This document shows positions 7,843-15,812 of a DNA stretch of 33,789 bases, in pieces. The DNA comes from Desulfobacteraceae bacterium (GTDB lineage Bacteria > Desulfobacterota > Desulfobacteria > Desulfobacterales > JAABRJ01): assembly GCA_022340425.1 (NCBI GenBank), contig JAJDNY010000131.1, forward strand, positions 1-33,789, read 5' to 3'. Every line of letters begins with the position of its first letter. Position 1 is the first letter of the stretch. The notes under the pieces are model-generated. The model was not told where the DNA came from. It saw only the letters and a program-made list of their open reading frames with translations, and searched no databases. Made by a program: the position numbers and the translations under genes.

Positions 7843-8772
7843 ATGGCGCATCACCCCCCGGCAGAGAGCAGCCCAAGCGGCGGCTGGCAGCGGCGACAGT
7901 TGTGGGGCTGCCTGGCGATTTTCGGCTCGGCCTTCTTCTTTTATCTCGCCACCACCACCATCCGCTGGTCCCAGGCCTACACCGCCATCGACCCGGCCTT
8001 TTTCGTGTTGATGCGCTTTTTGCTGGGGTTTCTCGTCGTCGGTACCAGCCTGTTGCTGCACCGGCAACCCTTGCGGCCCCGCAAATTGAGTTTTCTCCTC
8101 GGCCGGGCCATTTCCAACTGCTTCGCGGTCTACTGCTTTTTCAAGGCGGTCGCCCTGACCTCGGCGGCCGAGGCCAATATTCTCAACATGACCTACCCGG
8201 TGTTCATCACGGTCTTCACCTGGCTGTTTCTGCGCGCCCAGCGCGACGGGGTTACCCTGCTGCTGGTGGTCACGGCCATGGTGGGCATTTGGCTGCTGCT
8301 CAAACCGGGTGCGATCGGTTGGAAATCGGATCTGATCTGGGGTCTGGCCTCCGGCATTTCGGCCGCTTTCTCGCTGGTCTTCCTTAATCTGGCCCGTCAG
8401 CACGACGCCTCCGAAACCATCCTGCTGGTCATGTTCGGGCTGGGGTCGCTGGTCATGCTGGCCCTCTTTTCCGACCGGCTTTTCCTGCCCGACCGGACGG
8501 CGCTTTTCTTTCTGATGGTCTGCTCGCTTTTCGGGGTCGGGGGGCAGTACCTGCTGACCTACGGGTTTCGGTATGTCACGGCGCTGGAAGGCGGGATCAT
8601 TTCCTCGACGCGAATCCTGCTGGCGGCTCTGCTGGGCCCTTGGCTGGTGGCCGAACCGATGCTCTCGCTGGCGGGCTGGAGCGGCGCCTTGTTGATCTTC
8701 AGCGCCAATGTGCTGCTGGCGATACGGAAAGGCCGCTTGCCGGCGGCGGGAAAAAAAATTCAAGAAAGGTGA
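7843..8772 (+). CDS. EamA/DMT-superfamily transporter
   Basis: 309 residues with about ten hydrophobic segments arranged as two EamA repeats (roughly 20-150 and 165-300), the normal build of drug/metabolite transporters. Recognisable points are the 'AEANILNMTYPVFITVF' stretch at the end of repeat one and 'GGIISSTRILLAALLGPWLVAEP' in repeat two. It sits in the inner membrane; the substrate cannot be predicted. The start ATG 7843 has GGGGAG just upstream. It lies 15 bases after the B12-fold gene and is followed by a clear terminator at 8867-8897. Confidence 0.87.
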   Translation: MAHHPPAESSPSGGWQRRQLWGCLAIFGSAFFFYLATTTIRWSQAYTAIDPAFFVLMRFLLGFLVVGTSLLLHRQPLRPRKLSFLLGRAISNCFAVYCFFKAVALTSAAEANILNMTYPVFITVFTWLFLRAQRDGVTLLLVVTAMVGIWLLLKPGAIGWKSDLIWGLASGISAAFSLVFLNLARQHDASETILLVMFGLGSLVMLALFSDRLFLPDRTALFFLMVCSLFGVGGQYLLTYGFRYVTALEGGIISSTRILLAALLGPWLVAEPMLSLAGWSGALLIFSANVLLAIRKGRLPAAGKKIQER

Positions 8773-8866
8773 TTTTTTTATTAAGCCGGGAGTTCCGCGG
8801 TCGATAAGTAACTTCAAGAGCGCAGCCAAATGCACTCTGGTTTATCCTCCTTCTCTCCTTTCGTTT

Positions 8867-8897
8867 GAGGGCGCCATCGGGGCGCCCTCGCTTTTTT
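8867..8897 (+). terminator. Rho-independent terminator after the EamA gene
   Basis: A perfect 9-bp stem (GAGGGCGCC, loop ATCGG, GGCGCCCTC) is followed by GC and six T. It works in the plus direction only; on the minus strand no T run follows. It separates the EamA transcript from the convergent DUF2914 gene. Confidence 0.85.
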
Positions 8898-8939
8898 GTC
8901 TTCCTGAAATACCGTGCCGCGCGCTGTCTCCGGCTGTTT

Positions 8940-9824
8940 TCAGGGCCCCACCTCGAAAAAGACCACACCGAGCTGCTCGCCGTTTTCCGTCACCACCGCC
9001 ACCCGCCAGGATCCCGCGAACTTGGCCGAGTCGATGGTCAGGCGGCTCCAGGTGCGGGTGCGGGGGTGCCGGATCGCCAGAGGGACCCGGACATGCTCCC
9101 GGCCGTCCTGGAAATAGACGTGGGTCAGCTTGCGGGGCGGTTGACGGGCGTAGACGGTCATCCAGACGTGCGGTTTGACCGACTGGCCGTATCTGAAATA
9201 GGTTTGCGGCCCCACGCTGCGGCGGCGGGAAACCTCGCGACAGACCACAAGGTTCACCAATTTCAACCCCTCGGCGCTTTGCGGCGGGATTTTTTCAGCC
9301 TTGGGCGGGGGGGGCGGCGTTGCCGGCGTGGCATCGGCCGCCGGGGCCGGCTGCGGTGCGGCGGGCGTCGGGGTGGTTTCAGCCACCTGCAGCGCGGGTT
9401 TTTCCGGCACCTCGACGGCGGGTGCGGCGGTTGGCGGCGTTGGGGCGGGGGCAGTCGCGGCGGCCTCTTCCCGGGCGGCGGCCGGCGCAGCCGGCTCGCG
9501 GGCGCTTGATGCGATCTCCTGTGGGGCGTTGGTGGCCCCGCGGCCGTTCTGCCCGGGGCCGTCGGCCGGCCCGGTTGGAAAGAGCAGGTAGGTGATGAGG
9601 GCTGCGGCGATCACGGCCGCGCCCGCCCCGAACAGCCAGGGGCGGCGGGCGCCGCCGGGGCGCGCCGGGGGGCGTTGGGTCAGGCGGGCGCGCAGGGCCG
9701 TCACGGTTGCGACGGATCGGGCCTCAGGGTCGCTGCGGTCTTCGCGGGATGCGCCGTTGTCGTCGTCAAAGCGGGTCAAAACCAGGGTCAGGTAAAGTGG
9801 GGATCGCATAAATTCTGAAACCAT
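8940..9824 (-). CDS. DUF2914 domain membrane protein
   Basis: About 294 residues. A charged cytoplasmic N-terminus (~60 residues) leads to one transmembrane helix (WLFGAGAAVIAAALITYLLF), then a long Ala/Pro-rich linker of ~100 residues and a C-terminal DUF2914 domain. The domain reads VVCREVSRRRSVG ... HVWMTVYA ... LTHVYFQDGREHVRVPL ... RTWSRLTI ... GSWRVAVV, the family pattern. The linker suggests the domain works away from the membrane, in the periplasm. The function is unknown. The start is uncertain: ATG 9824, ATG 9809 and GTG 9878 all lack a ribosome site, and the region upstream of 9821 belongs to a palindromic repeat, so GTG 9878 is the least likely. Confidence 0.78.
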   Translation of the reverse strand: MVSEFMRSPLYLTLVLTRFDDDNGASREDRSDPEARSVATVTALRARLTQRPPARPGGARRPWLFGAGAAVIAAALITYLLFPTGPADGPGQNGRGATNAPQEIASSAREPAAPAAAREEAAATAPAPTPPTAAPAVEVPEKPALQVAETTPTPAAPQPAPAADATPATPPPPPKAEKIPPQSAEGLKLVNLVVCREVSRRRSVGPQTYFRYGQSVKPHVWMTVYARQPPRKLTHVYFQDGREHVRVPLAIRHPRTRTWSRLTIDSAKFAGSWRVAVVTENGEQLGVVFFEVGP

Positions 9825-9989
9825 CGTTTGATGAACCGGTAAAAAGTCGAAAAACAGACGGTTTCGAAAAAAGTTCACGCTACGGCGCGCAAATCTCAGC
9901 GGCGTGAGGCGTACTTACTTACGCCGCAGCGACTTCGAGATGCAGTGCAACGCAGAGATTGGACTTTTTGCGGAACCGTCATCGTTTGG
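9821..9989. repeat. Nested palindromic intergenic repeat (MITE/REP-like)
   Basis: About 170 bases of nested inverted repeats between the solute-binding gene and the DUF2914 gene. The outer arms are GATGAACCGGTAAAAAGTC (9830-9848) and, inverted, GACTTTTTGCGGAACCGTCATC (9962-9983). Further in are AAAAAAGT (9867-9874) with ACTTTTT (9963-9969), AATCTC (9892-9897) with GAGATT (9955-9960), and a central GGCGTA/TACGCC hairpin (9908-9925) with a 6-base loop. No protein is encoded. The layout resembles multicopy intergenic palindromes I remember from Desulfobacterales, which I could not check. Confidence 0.6.
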
Positions 9990-9998
9990 GGGGCGCCG

Positions 9999-10976
9999 TC
10001 AGGGTGACACCAGACTGGCGGTCACGTTCACCGCTGCGGGAATCAGGTTTTGGGCCAGCATGATCTCCTCGGTCTGCTTCCAGGCCGCCGCATCGATTCG
10101 CCCGATGCGCGCCTCGGCGTCGGGCCGCACCAGCCGGCGGGTGATCTCCAGCTGCTCGCGCAGCAGGGGCGGGGCGGTGTCCCGGTCGTGCTCCTGGATC
10201 ATGGCCAGGACGCGCTCGGCATTGGCAGGGTCCAGTGCGCGCCGCCAGCCTTCCAGGAGCGCGGTGAGAAATTTTTGGACAGTCTGGGGATGCTCCTCCA
10301 GGATGGCACGCGTGGTGACCACCGAATTGGCGACGAATCGCACCCCGGCCGCAGCGGGGTCGAAAAAGGCCGCCGCCTCGCCGGCGCGCCGCAGCTTGTC
10401 CCCGATGATCACACCCTGGGCGTTGCGGTAGACCGGCCAGAGGTCCACCCGGCCCTCGTAAAACGGGGTGTAGTCGTAGCGCACGCTGAAAAGCGTGAGG
10501 TCATCTTCGCCCAAGCCGCCTTCAGCCATGAGGGCCTTCATGATGGTTTCATCGTTGCCCCCGAAGGTGACCCCCACGGTCTTGCCCCGGAAATCTTCCG
10601 GGGTTTGGAAGCGGCTGCGGTCCGGCCGGTAAATCCACTGCAGGGGGTTTTGCTGGAAGAGCTGGGCGATCACCACCACCGGGGAGCCCTTGGCCAAGGC
10701 CCGGATGACCTGGTCGGCGGAGGCGACCCCGAACTGGGCATGCCCCAGCTCCAGTTCCTTGATGGCGTCCTTTTCCGGCCCGCCGGCCTTGACCGTGACT
10801 TGGAGGCCTTCGGCCGCGAAGAGCCCTTCGGCCTCGGCGTACAGATCGCCGACGACGCTGGCGTTGAAAAGCCATTTGAGGCGGTAGTTGATCGGTTCGG
10901 AGGCCCCTTGGGGCGGGGCGCTGCCGCAGCCGGCGACGAGCTGCGCCGAGAAGAGCAGGGCGGCGAGCAGGCGCAT
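9999..10976 (-). CDS. ABC transporter substrate-binding lipoprotein, NMT1/SsuA-like
   Basis: 325 residues. The N-terminus MRLLAALLFSAQLVAGC is a lipoprotein signal with Cys17 as the acylated residue. The rest is a periplasmic-binding fold of the NMT1/THI5-like type: YRLKWLFNASVVGDLYAEAEGLFAAEGLQV at the start (written here only as a landmark: Y25-V54), 'GHAQFGVASADQVIRA', 'GKTVGVTFGGNDETIMKA', 'GRVDLWPVYRNAQGV'. Such proteins deliver sulfonates, nitrate, pyrimidine precursors and similar small compounds; the ligand is not predictable. I chose ATG 10976 with GGAG upstream; ATG 10997, overlapping the permease stop as TGATG, is an alternative. It is the last gene of the ABC operon. Confidence 0.86.
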   Translation of the reverse strand: MRLLAALLFSAQLVAGCGSAPPQGASEPINYRLKWLFNASVVGDLYAEAEGLFAAEGLQVTVKAGGPEKDAIKELELGHAQFGVASADQVIRALAKGSPVVVIAQLFQQNPLQWIYRPDRSRFQTPEDFRGKTVGVTFGGNDETIMKALMAEGGLGEDDLTLFSVRYDYTPFYEGRVDLWPVYRNAQGVIIGDKLRRAGEAAAFFDPAAAGVRFVANSVVTTRAILEEHPQTVQKFLTALLEGWRRALDPANAERVLAMIQEHDRDTAPPLLREQLEITRRLVRPDAEARIGRIDAAAWKQTEEIMLAQNLIPAAVNVTASLVSP

Positions 10977-10996
10977 GACATGGCTCCCGGCGCACA

Positions 10997-11761
10997 TCAG
11001 AGAGCCCGTCCTTTGGGCAGCAGGAGTTTGTGTTGCAGCCACAGTCCGATCCTTTCCAAAAGGGCCAGGTAGAGGGAGGTGAAAATGCCGATCAGGAAAA
11101 GGGCCACCAGCACCTTGGCCATGTCGCTCTGGTAAAGGGCAATGCGCAGGCTGTAACCGATGCCGGCATTGGCGCCGAAAAATTCGGCCACGATCGTGCC
11201 GACCATGGCGAGGGTGGCGCTGCCGGCGGTCACCGTGATCAGCTTGGCGTTGTTTTCGAAGGCCCGGATTTTGACCTCCAGCTGCCAGCGCATCCGACCG
11301 GTCATGGTGTAGAAGTGTTCGATATCGGCCACCGGCTCCGCAAAGATCCCGATAAACGACAGCAGCAGCGGAAAGTAGCAGATCATCGCGGCGATCAGCA
11401 GCCGCGAGGCGAGCCCGTCGCCCAGCAGGATGAAGATGATCGGCGCGACCGCCACGATGGGGTAGGCCTGAAGGTTGTAGGCCGCCACCTTGATCAGGGC
11501 CCCGACCCAGTTGGTCAGCCGGCCGATGATGGCCACCACCGTGGCCAGAGCGATGGCCAGAACGTGCCCTACGATAGCCACCGCCAGGGTGTCCAGGACG
11601 TCGCCCAGGTAGCGGTTGAACACGGTCCGGGCGGTTTGCCAGAGGTCGGCGGGGCTGGGGATCACGTAGTCCGAAAGGGCGAAGACCAGCTTGATCGCCA
11701 GCAGACCGCCGAGCGCTGCCAGATAGATGACCACAAACTGGTAGATCCGTTTAGGCAGCAT
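10997..11761 (-). CDS. ABC transporter permease, SsuC/TauC-like
   Basis: 254 residues with about six membrane helices. The cytoplasmic loop 'FYTMTGRMRWQLEVKIRAFEN' followed by 'TVTAGSATLAMVGTIVAEFF' is the EAA-type coupling region of the BPD permease family. 'YVIPSPADLWQTA' near the N-terminus is typical of the SsuC/TauC/NrtB branch. It overlaps the upstream ATPase gene by 11 bases and its stop overlaps a possible start of the binding-protein gene (TGATG), so the three genes are translated as one operon. It forms the inner-membrane channel of the importer. Confidence 0.88.
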   Translation of the reverse strand: MLPKRIYQFVVIYLAALGGLLAIKLVFALSDYVIPSPADLWQTARTVFNRYLGDVLDTLAVAIVGHVLAIALATVVAIIGRLTNWVGALIKVAAYNLQAYPIVAVAPIIFILLGDGLASRLLIAAMICYFPLLLSFIGIFAEPVADIEHFYTMTGRMRWQLEVKIRAFENNAKLITVTAGSATLAMVGTIVAEFFGANAGIGYSLRIALYQSDMAKVLVALFLIGIFTSLYLALLERIGLWLQHKLLLPKGRAL

Positions 11762-12443
11762 GCACGATCTCCAGCATGGCGCGCTCCAGCCGGCTTTTTT
11801 CGAGCGCCTGGCCCGGTGCGAGATCCAGGCCGGCGACCGAAATCGCCTGGGGTTGCTTGGCCGCGTGGCGCAGCACGACGATCTGCCGGCAGAACTTGGA
11901 CACCTCGGCGACGTTGTGGGAGATGTAGAGAAACCCTTTTTGGGGGAACATCCCCTTGATCTTCAGCAGGATCTTCTCCCGGGTGGTCTCATCCACATTG
12001 GCCAGGCTTTCGTCCATGATCAGAAGATCAAAGTCCTGCACCAGGTAGCGGGTGAGGTTGGCCCGGTTTTTCTGGCCCAGCGAAAGCTGCGCAAAGCGCG
12101 CCTCGCTGCAGTCCTCCAGGCCGAAGGCGCGGATCAGCTCCGCCATGCGCTCCCGGCGCGCGGGCGGGGTGACCTTGGCAATGTGGTCGCCGACGCAGGA
12201 CCAGCCGGGGAGCCGTTCGAGGTTGTAGGAATAAAGGGTTCGCGCCACGCCGGGGGTCTCGATGCGTCCCTCGTAGGGTGGGCCGCTGCCGGCGATCATG
12301 CGCGCCAGGGTGGTTTTCCCGACCCCGGAAGGCCCGAAAAGAGCGTGAAAACCCGGCCCCCGGACGCAGAAACTGAGGTCGGCAAAGACCGCGGCTTCGG
12401 CATTGGGGTAGCGGTAGCGTATTTTCCGGCAGTCTATCAGCAC
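11751..12443 (-). CDS. ABC transporter ATP-binding protein, SsuB/TauB-like
   Basis: 230 residues, one nucleotide-binding domain. Walker A is GPSGVGKTT, the signature is LSLGQKNR (canonical LSGGQ changed), Walker B is DLLIMDES and the switch histidine is in ISHNVAE. Where relatives have a Q-loop of the form VFQ...LLPW, this protein reads LYSYNLERLPGW, so the coupling glutamine seems replaced. The catalytic glutamate remains (MDES). The start GTG 12443 has only a weak ribosome site; no better start was found. It is first in the operon with the permease and the binding lipoprotein, and powers uptake of an unknown small anion or precursor. Confidence 0.85.
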   Translation of the reverse strand: MLIDCRKIRYRYPNAEAAVFADLSFCVRGPGFHALFGPSGVGKTTLARMIAGSGPPYEGRIETPGVARTLYSYNLERLPGWSCVGDHIAKVTPPARRERMAELIRAFGLEDCSEARFAQLSLGQKNRANLTRYLVQDFDLLIMDESLANVDETTREKILLKIKGMFPQKGFLYISHNVAEVSKFCRQIVVLRHAAKQPQAISVAGLDLAPGQALEKSRLERAMLEIVHAA

Positions 12444-12524
12444 GGCTCGCTTCGCTTTGAGCGGCGGCAGGTCACACGCGGCCCGCGCCGCCGGCCGATT
12501 CGGGCGTGCGCGCCTTTCCGGCCG

Positions 12525-13664
12525 CTATGGGTTGGGCCCGGTCAGGCGTTTGCGGCCGGCCCCGCTTTGTCCGCCGATTCCTCGGGATACGACCATAGCC
12601 CGGCCGATCCGCATTCCGTCCCTTAACACAGTTTGATCCTGGTTTGAAACGTTTCTTGAGAAGCGCCGGACCCGGGGATAGCGGTAGTCCAGGTAGGACC
12701 TGAGCTGCGGGTCCTGGATTTTCTGGGGCAGGCGCGTCCCGGCCTCCACCCACGTCTGATCGCGCTGCCGCTGCAGCTTGGCACGGAAGCCCTCGACAAT
12801 GCCCACCGCAAAGTCCGTCAGGCGCTGGCGATTGAGGCCTTTTTCGCGGTTGTAGGCCGCCCATTGGCGGCGGATGAAATGACCGACAAAGTCATGGACA
12901 TAGCCGGCCGTTTGAACGTTTTGTTGCGTGCCGCTGATCTCCAGCACCCGGCCCATCTTGCCACGGGCCAGTACGAAGGCCGGCACCCAGAGGCCCTCGA
13001 CGAAGTAAAAATCCTGCAGCAGGCGGGCCAGGTGGTAGGCCTCGCGCGGCTGGCGCAGGGCCGGAGCGCCCACAAAGACACTGACAAAGACGCGCTGCCG
13101 GACGCGTTCCAGAACGCCGAGATTGTAGCGCGCCATGAGCTCGTGGGCCTTGGCCATGGCGGCCTCGGCCTCGTGGTGATTGCGGCTCTGGGCGAGCGCC
13201 ATGAGTTTGCCGATCCTTAGCAGGCGACGATCCTCCTCGCCCAAGGCCTCGGCCCGAAGGCGTTCGGCCAGGGGGCGGAAGCGGCCCGAAGCCTCGGGGT
13301 TGGCGCGCAGCAGGCGGCAGGCCTCCTGGAACTTGGGACCGTGGGGCGTTTCGGTGCCCGCTCCCAGCACCTGGTCGGCCATCTGGTGCGCGATCTCGTG
13401 CAGCAGGACCTCGCGCACCGAGTCCCAGCCGTAATCCAGGACCAGGCGGCGGCTGAGACCGATCTCAGCTCGCCCGCGGTGCCAGTACCCCAGCCGTGAG
13501 GCCAGGTCCCTGAGGGTGAAAAGCGGTTTTACCATCCGGCCGCGCACCGGCGGCGGCAGAACCCAGAGGGCCGCCTCCCATTCCAGGGAAAGCCCGTGGA
13601 GGATCCGGCGCTCCAGTTCCGCCGTCGGGTGTCCGGAGGGGGACAGATGGGGGGCGTTGCTCAT
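12525..13664 (-). CDS. SprT-like/DUF2786 domain protein, putative zinc metallopeptidase
   Basis: 379 residues. Residues ~60-130 hold a zincin-type site, VLLHEIAHQMADQV, with a likely third ligand in TPHGPKFQEA, as in SprT-like proteins. A DUF2786 segment follows (IGKLMALAQSRNHHEAEAA, then MAKAHELMARYNL). The C-terminal half is basic and without a recognisable domain. The combination of SprT-like fold with DUF2786 is known in bacteria, but the role is not. No signal peptide, so it is cytoplasmic. ATG 13664 has GGAG about 11 bases upstream. It stands between the ABC operon (same strand, 81-base gap) and the divergent acyl-CoA synthetase. Confidence 0.8.
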   Translation of the reverse strand: MSNAPHLSPSGHPTAELERRILHGLSLEWEAALWVLPPPVRGRMVKPLFTLRDLASRLGYWHRGRAEIGLSRRLVLDYGWDSVREVLLHEIAHQMADQVLGAGTETPHGPKFQEACRLLRANPEASGRFRPLAERLRAEALGEEDRRLLRIGKLMALAQSRNHHEAEAAMAKAHELMARYNLGVLERVRQRVFVSVFVGAPALRQPREAYHLARLLQDFYFVEGLWVPAFVLARGKMGRVLEISGTQQNVQTAGYVHDFVGHFIRRQWAAYNREKGLNRQRLTDFAVGIVEGFRAKLQRQRDQTWVEAGTRLPQKIQDPQLRSYLDYRYPRVRRFSRNVSNQDQTVLRDGMRIGRAMVVSRGIGGQSGAGRKRLTGPNP

Positions 13665-13789
13665 TTTAAAGCGTGCTCCAAAAATTTGGGGAGGAACTTC
13701 AGCGGCGATTGACCCTAATATGGCCGGTGCGAAATTTCAACCCGGATTCGGTCGGGACGCACGCCCTTTTTTCTCACGTCAAAATCAAG

Positions 13790-13818
13790 TTGACAGTGCG
13801 GCGGGAGGCGTGTAAACT
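13790..13818 (+). promoter_or_regulatory. Sigma70 promoter for the acyl-CoA synthetase
   Basis: TTGACA (13790-13795, perfect), a 17-base spacer and TAAACT (13813-13818, four of six). Transcription would start near 13825, directly on the palindrome described next. Confidence 0.68.
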
Positions 13819-13823
13819 CTTGA

Positions 13824-13839
13824 GACCGAGCGCTCGTTC
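13824..13839. promoter_or_regulatory. Operator-like palindrome at the acyl-CoA synthetase start site
   Basis: GACCGAGCGCTCGTTC: a perfect 10-base core CGAGCGCTCG and 14 of 16 positions symmetric. Its place, 5 bases after the -10 hexamer, suits a repressor. Length and form resemble sites of TetR-family regulators of fatty-acid use; no regulator gene lies in the window. Confidence 0.5.
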
Positions 13840-14017
13840 AGGTTTGTCCCGACGCTGCGGTCTGTCCACCCTGTCCGCCCCCATCCGGGCGCCTTTTTCC
13901 CACGCAGCGCTTTCGTGAAGCCGGAATGTGTCGCCCCCCGGCCCGAACCGCCGCTGCACCCAACGGCTGCCGGGCATTCCGGCCAAGCTTCACGCAACAC
14001 TGAAAGGAGAGGAACTC

Positions 14018-15628
14018 ATGGCCGAACTCAAGGTGAATTTCGACGTTTTGTCCCCCGTTAAATTCCTGGTCCGCAGCGCCGCCGTCTACCCCGACAAGGT
14101 GGCGGTGGTCTATGGTGAGCAGCGCTTCACCTACCGGGAGTTTTACGAGCGGGTCAACCGCCTGGCCAGCGCCCTGACCCGCCTCGGGGTCGGCAAGGAC
14201 GACAAGGTGGCCTTCATCTGCCCCAACACCCCCCCCATGCTGGAGGCCCACTACGCCGTGCCCATGATCGGGGCCGCCCTGGTGAGCGTCAACATCCGGC
14301 TTTCAGCCAATGAAGTGGGCTACATCATCGACCACTCGGATGCCAAGGCGGTCTTCGTCGACAATGAGTTCGCCCAGCTGGTGGCCGCCAACCTCGACAA
14401 GATTCCCAAGGTCAAGGCCATGGTCAACATCTGCGACGTCAGCCCCGAGAAGCCCCTGGACGGACCCGACTACGAGGCCTTTCTGGCCACCGGGGATCCC
14501 GATCCGGTGCCCATCGTGGTGGATGACGAATACCAGGTGGCCACCATCAACTACACTAGCGGCACCACCGGGTTGCCCAAGGGGGTCATGTACCACCACC
14601 GCGGCGCCTACCTGAACGCCATCGGGGAGATGCTGGAGATCAAATTCACGCCCAGTTCGGTCTACCTCTGGACCCTGCCCATGTTTCACTGCAACGGCTG
14701 GTGCTTCACCTGGGGGGTGACGGCCATGGGCGGCACCCACGTGTGTCTGCGGCAGGTGCTCGCCAAGGAGATCTTCCGCATGATCGAAACCGAGGGGGTC
14801 TCCCACCTGTGCGCAGCCCCGACCGTCCTGATCACCATGAGCACCTACCCGGGCGCCAAGGACATCCGGCTGCCGCGCAAGGTGGAGATCATGACCGCCG
14901 GGGCCCCGCCGGCACCCACCGTGATCCAGAACGTGGAGGCCATGGGCGCCAACATCACCCACACCTACGGTCTGACCGAGGTCTTCGGCCCCCACAGCGT
15001 CTGCGCCTGGAAAGAGGAGTGGAACGACCTGCCGGTGGAGGAACGAACCAAGATCAAGGCCCGCCAGGGCGTGCCGTTTATCCTGACCCACTACATGGAC
15101 GTGTTCGACACCAAAACCATGGAACCCGTTCCCCGCGACGGTCAGACCATCGGGGAGATCGTTATGCGCGGCAACAACGTCATGCTCGGCTACTACAAGG
15201 ATCCCGAGGCCACCGCCGTGGCGTTTGAAGGTGGCTGGTTCCACAGCGGGGACCTGGCGGTGATGCACCCCGACGGCTACGCTCAGATCATGGACCGCAA
15301 GAAGGACATCATCATCAGCGGTGGCGAGAATATCTCCACGGTGGAGGTCGAAAACGTCATTTACCGGCACCCGGATGTGCTGGAGGTGGCGGTGGTGCCG
15401 ATTCCGGATCCAAAATGGGGCGAGGTCCCCAAGGCCTTCGTCGTGCCCCGTGAAGGCGCCAACCCCACTGCGGAAGACATCATCGCCTTCTGCAAGGAGA
15501 ACCTGGCCCGTTTCAAGGCCCCCAAGGCGGTGGAGTTCGGGCCGCTGCCCAAAACCGCCACCGGCAAGATCCAGAAGTTCAAGCTGCGTGACAAGGAGTG
15601 GGCCGGCAAGGACCGCCGGGTCAATTAG
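14018..15628 (+). CDS. Acyl-CoA synthetase (AMP-forming), fatty-acid type
   Basis: 536 residues, the family's usual length. YTSGTTGLPKG (179-189) is the AMP/phosphate loop, 'HTYGLTEVFGP' the A5 motif, 'WFHSGDLAVMHPDGY' the A7 region, 'DRKKDIIISGGENIS' the hinge, and K517 in TATGKIQKF the catalytic lysine of the C-terminal lid. It activates a carboxylic acid to the CoA thioester via an acyl-adenylate in the cytoplasm. The overall pattern fits medium- or long-chain fatty acids, but chain length cannot be read. I chose ATG 14018 because of AAGGAGAGG just upstream; an earlier in-frame ATG at 13928 lacks a site. Its own promoter and operator-like site precede it. Confidence 0.92.
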   Translation: MAELKVNFDVLSPVKFLVRSAAVYPDKVAVVYGEQRFTYREFYERVNRLASALTRLGVGKDDKVAFICPNTPPMLEAHYAVPMIGAALVSVNIRLSANEVGYIIDHSDAKAVFVDNEFAQLVAANLDKIPKVKAMVNICDVSPEKPLDGPDYEAFLATGDPDPVPIVVDDEYQVATINYTSGTTGLPKGVMYHHRGAYLNAIGEMLEIKFTPSSVYLWTLPMFHCNGWCFTWGVTAMGGTHVCLRQVLAKEIFRMIETEGVSHLCAAPTVLITMSTYPGAKDIRLPRKVEIMTAGAPPAPTVIQNVEAMGANITHTYGLTEVFGPHSVCAWKEEWNDLPVEERTKIKARQGVPFILTHYMDVFDTKTMEPVPRDGQTIGEIVMRGNNVMLGYYKDPEATAVAFEGGWFHSGDLAVMHPDGYAQIMDRKKDIIISGGENISTVEVENVIYRHPDVLEVAVVPIPDPKWGEVPKAFVVPREGANPTAEDIIAFCKENLARFKAPKAVEFGPLPKTATGKIQKFKLRDKEWAGKDRRVN

Positions 15629-15695
15629 CCGGCTGCAGGAAACCGGCGTTGCTGCCGGTTATTCCCTGACCTCCGCGCATTGCGACAACACCCCC

Positions 15696-15731
15696 ATCGC
15701 CCGCCGCAGCCACCGCCTGCAGGCGGGCGAT
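15696..15731 (+). terminator. Possible terminator after the acyl-CoA synthetase
   Basis: A perfect 9-bp stem, ATCGCCCGC (15696-15704) and GCGGGCGAT (15723-15731), with an 18-base loop, followed by a weak T-rich tail (TTGCTTT). A smaller AACCGGC/GCCGGTT hairpin lies earlier, at about 15640-15660. The tail is imperfect, so read-through into the DUF547 gene is possible. Confidence 0.42.
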
Positions 15732-15812
15732 TTGCTTTGGATCTCACTGATTTTCCCCAGACATCCGGAACCGTCCGCAGCGGCGGCCCGCCACCCGAGA
15801 GGAGAAGACCCC

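Larger units (their letters stand above)
13665..14017 (+). other. Intergenic region upstream of the acyl-CoA synthetase
   Basis: 353 bases between divergent genes with no credible gene. It holds the promoter at 13790-13818, an operator-like palindrome at 13824-13839 and a leader of about 190 bases before ATG 14018. Confidence 0.6.

Noticed and set aside
7339-8835. 498-codon minus-strand frame across the B12-fold and EamA genes
   Set aside because: Its composition (runs of Gln, Arg, Gly, Pro) is that of an antisense shadow in GC-rich DNA; the plus-strand genes have motifs and ribosome sites.
8699-8968. Small minus-strand frame around the EamA terminator
   Set aside because: It crosses the terminator hairpin and the end of the EamA gene; no protein-like pattern.
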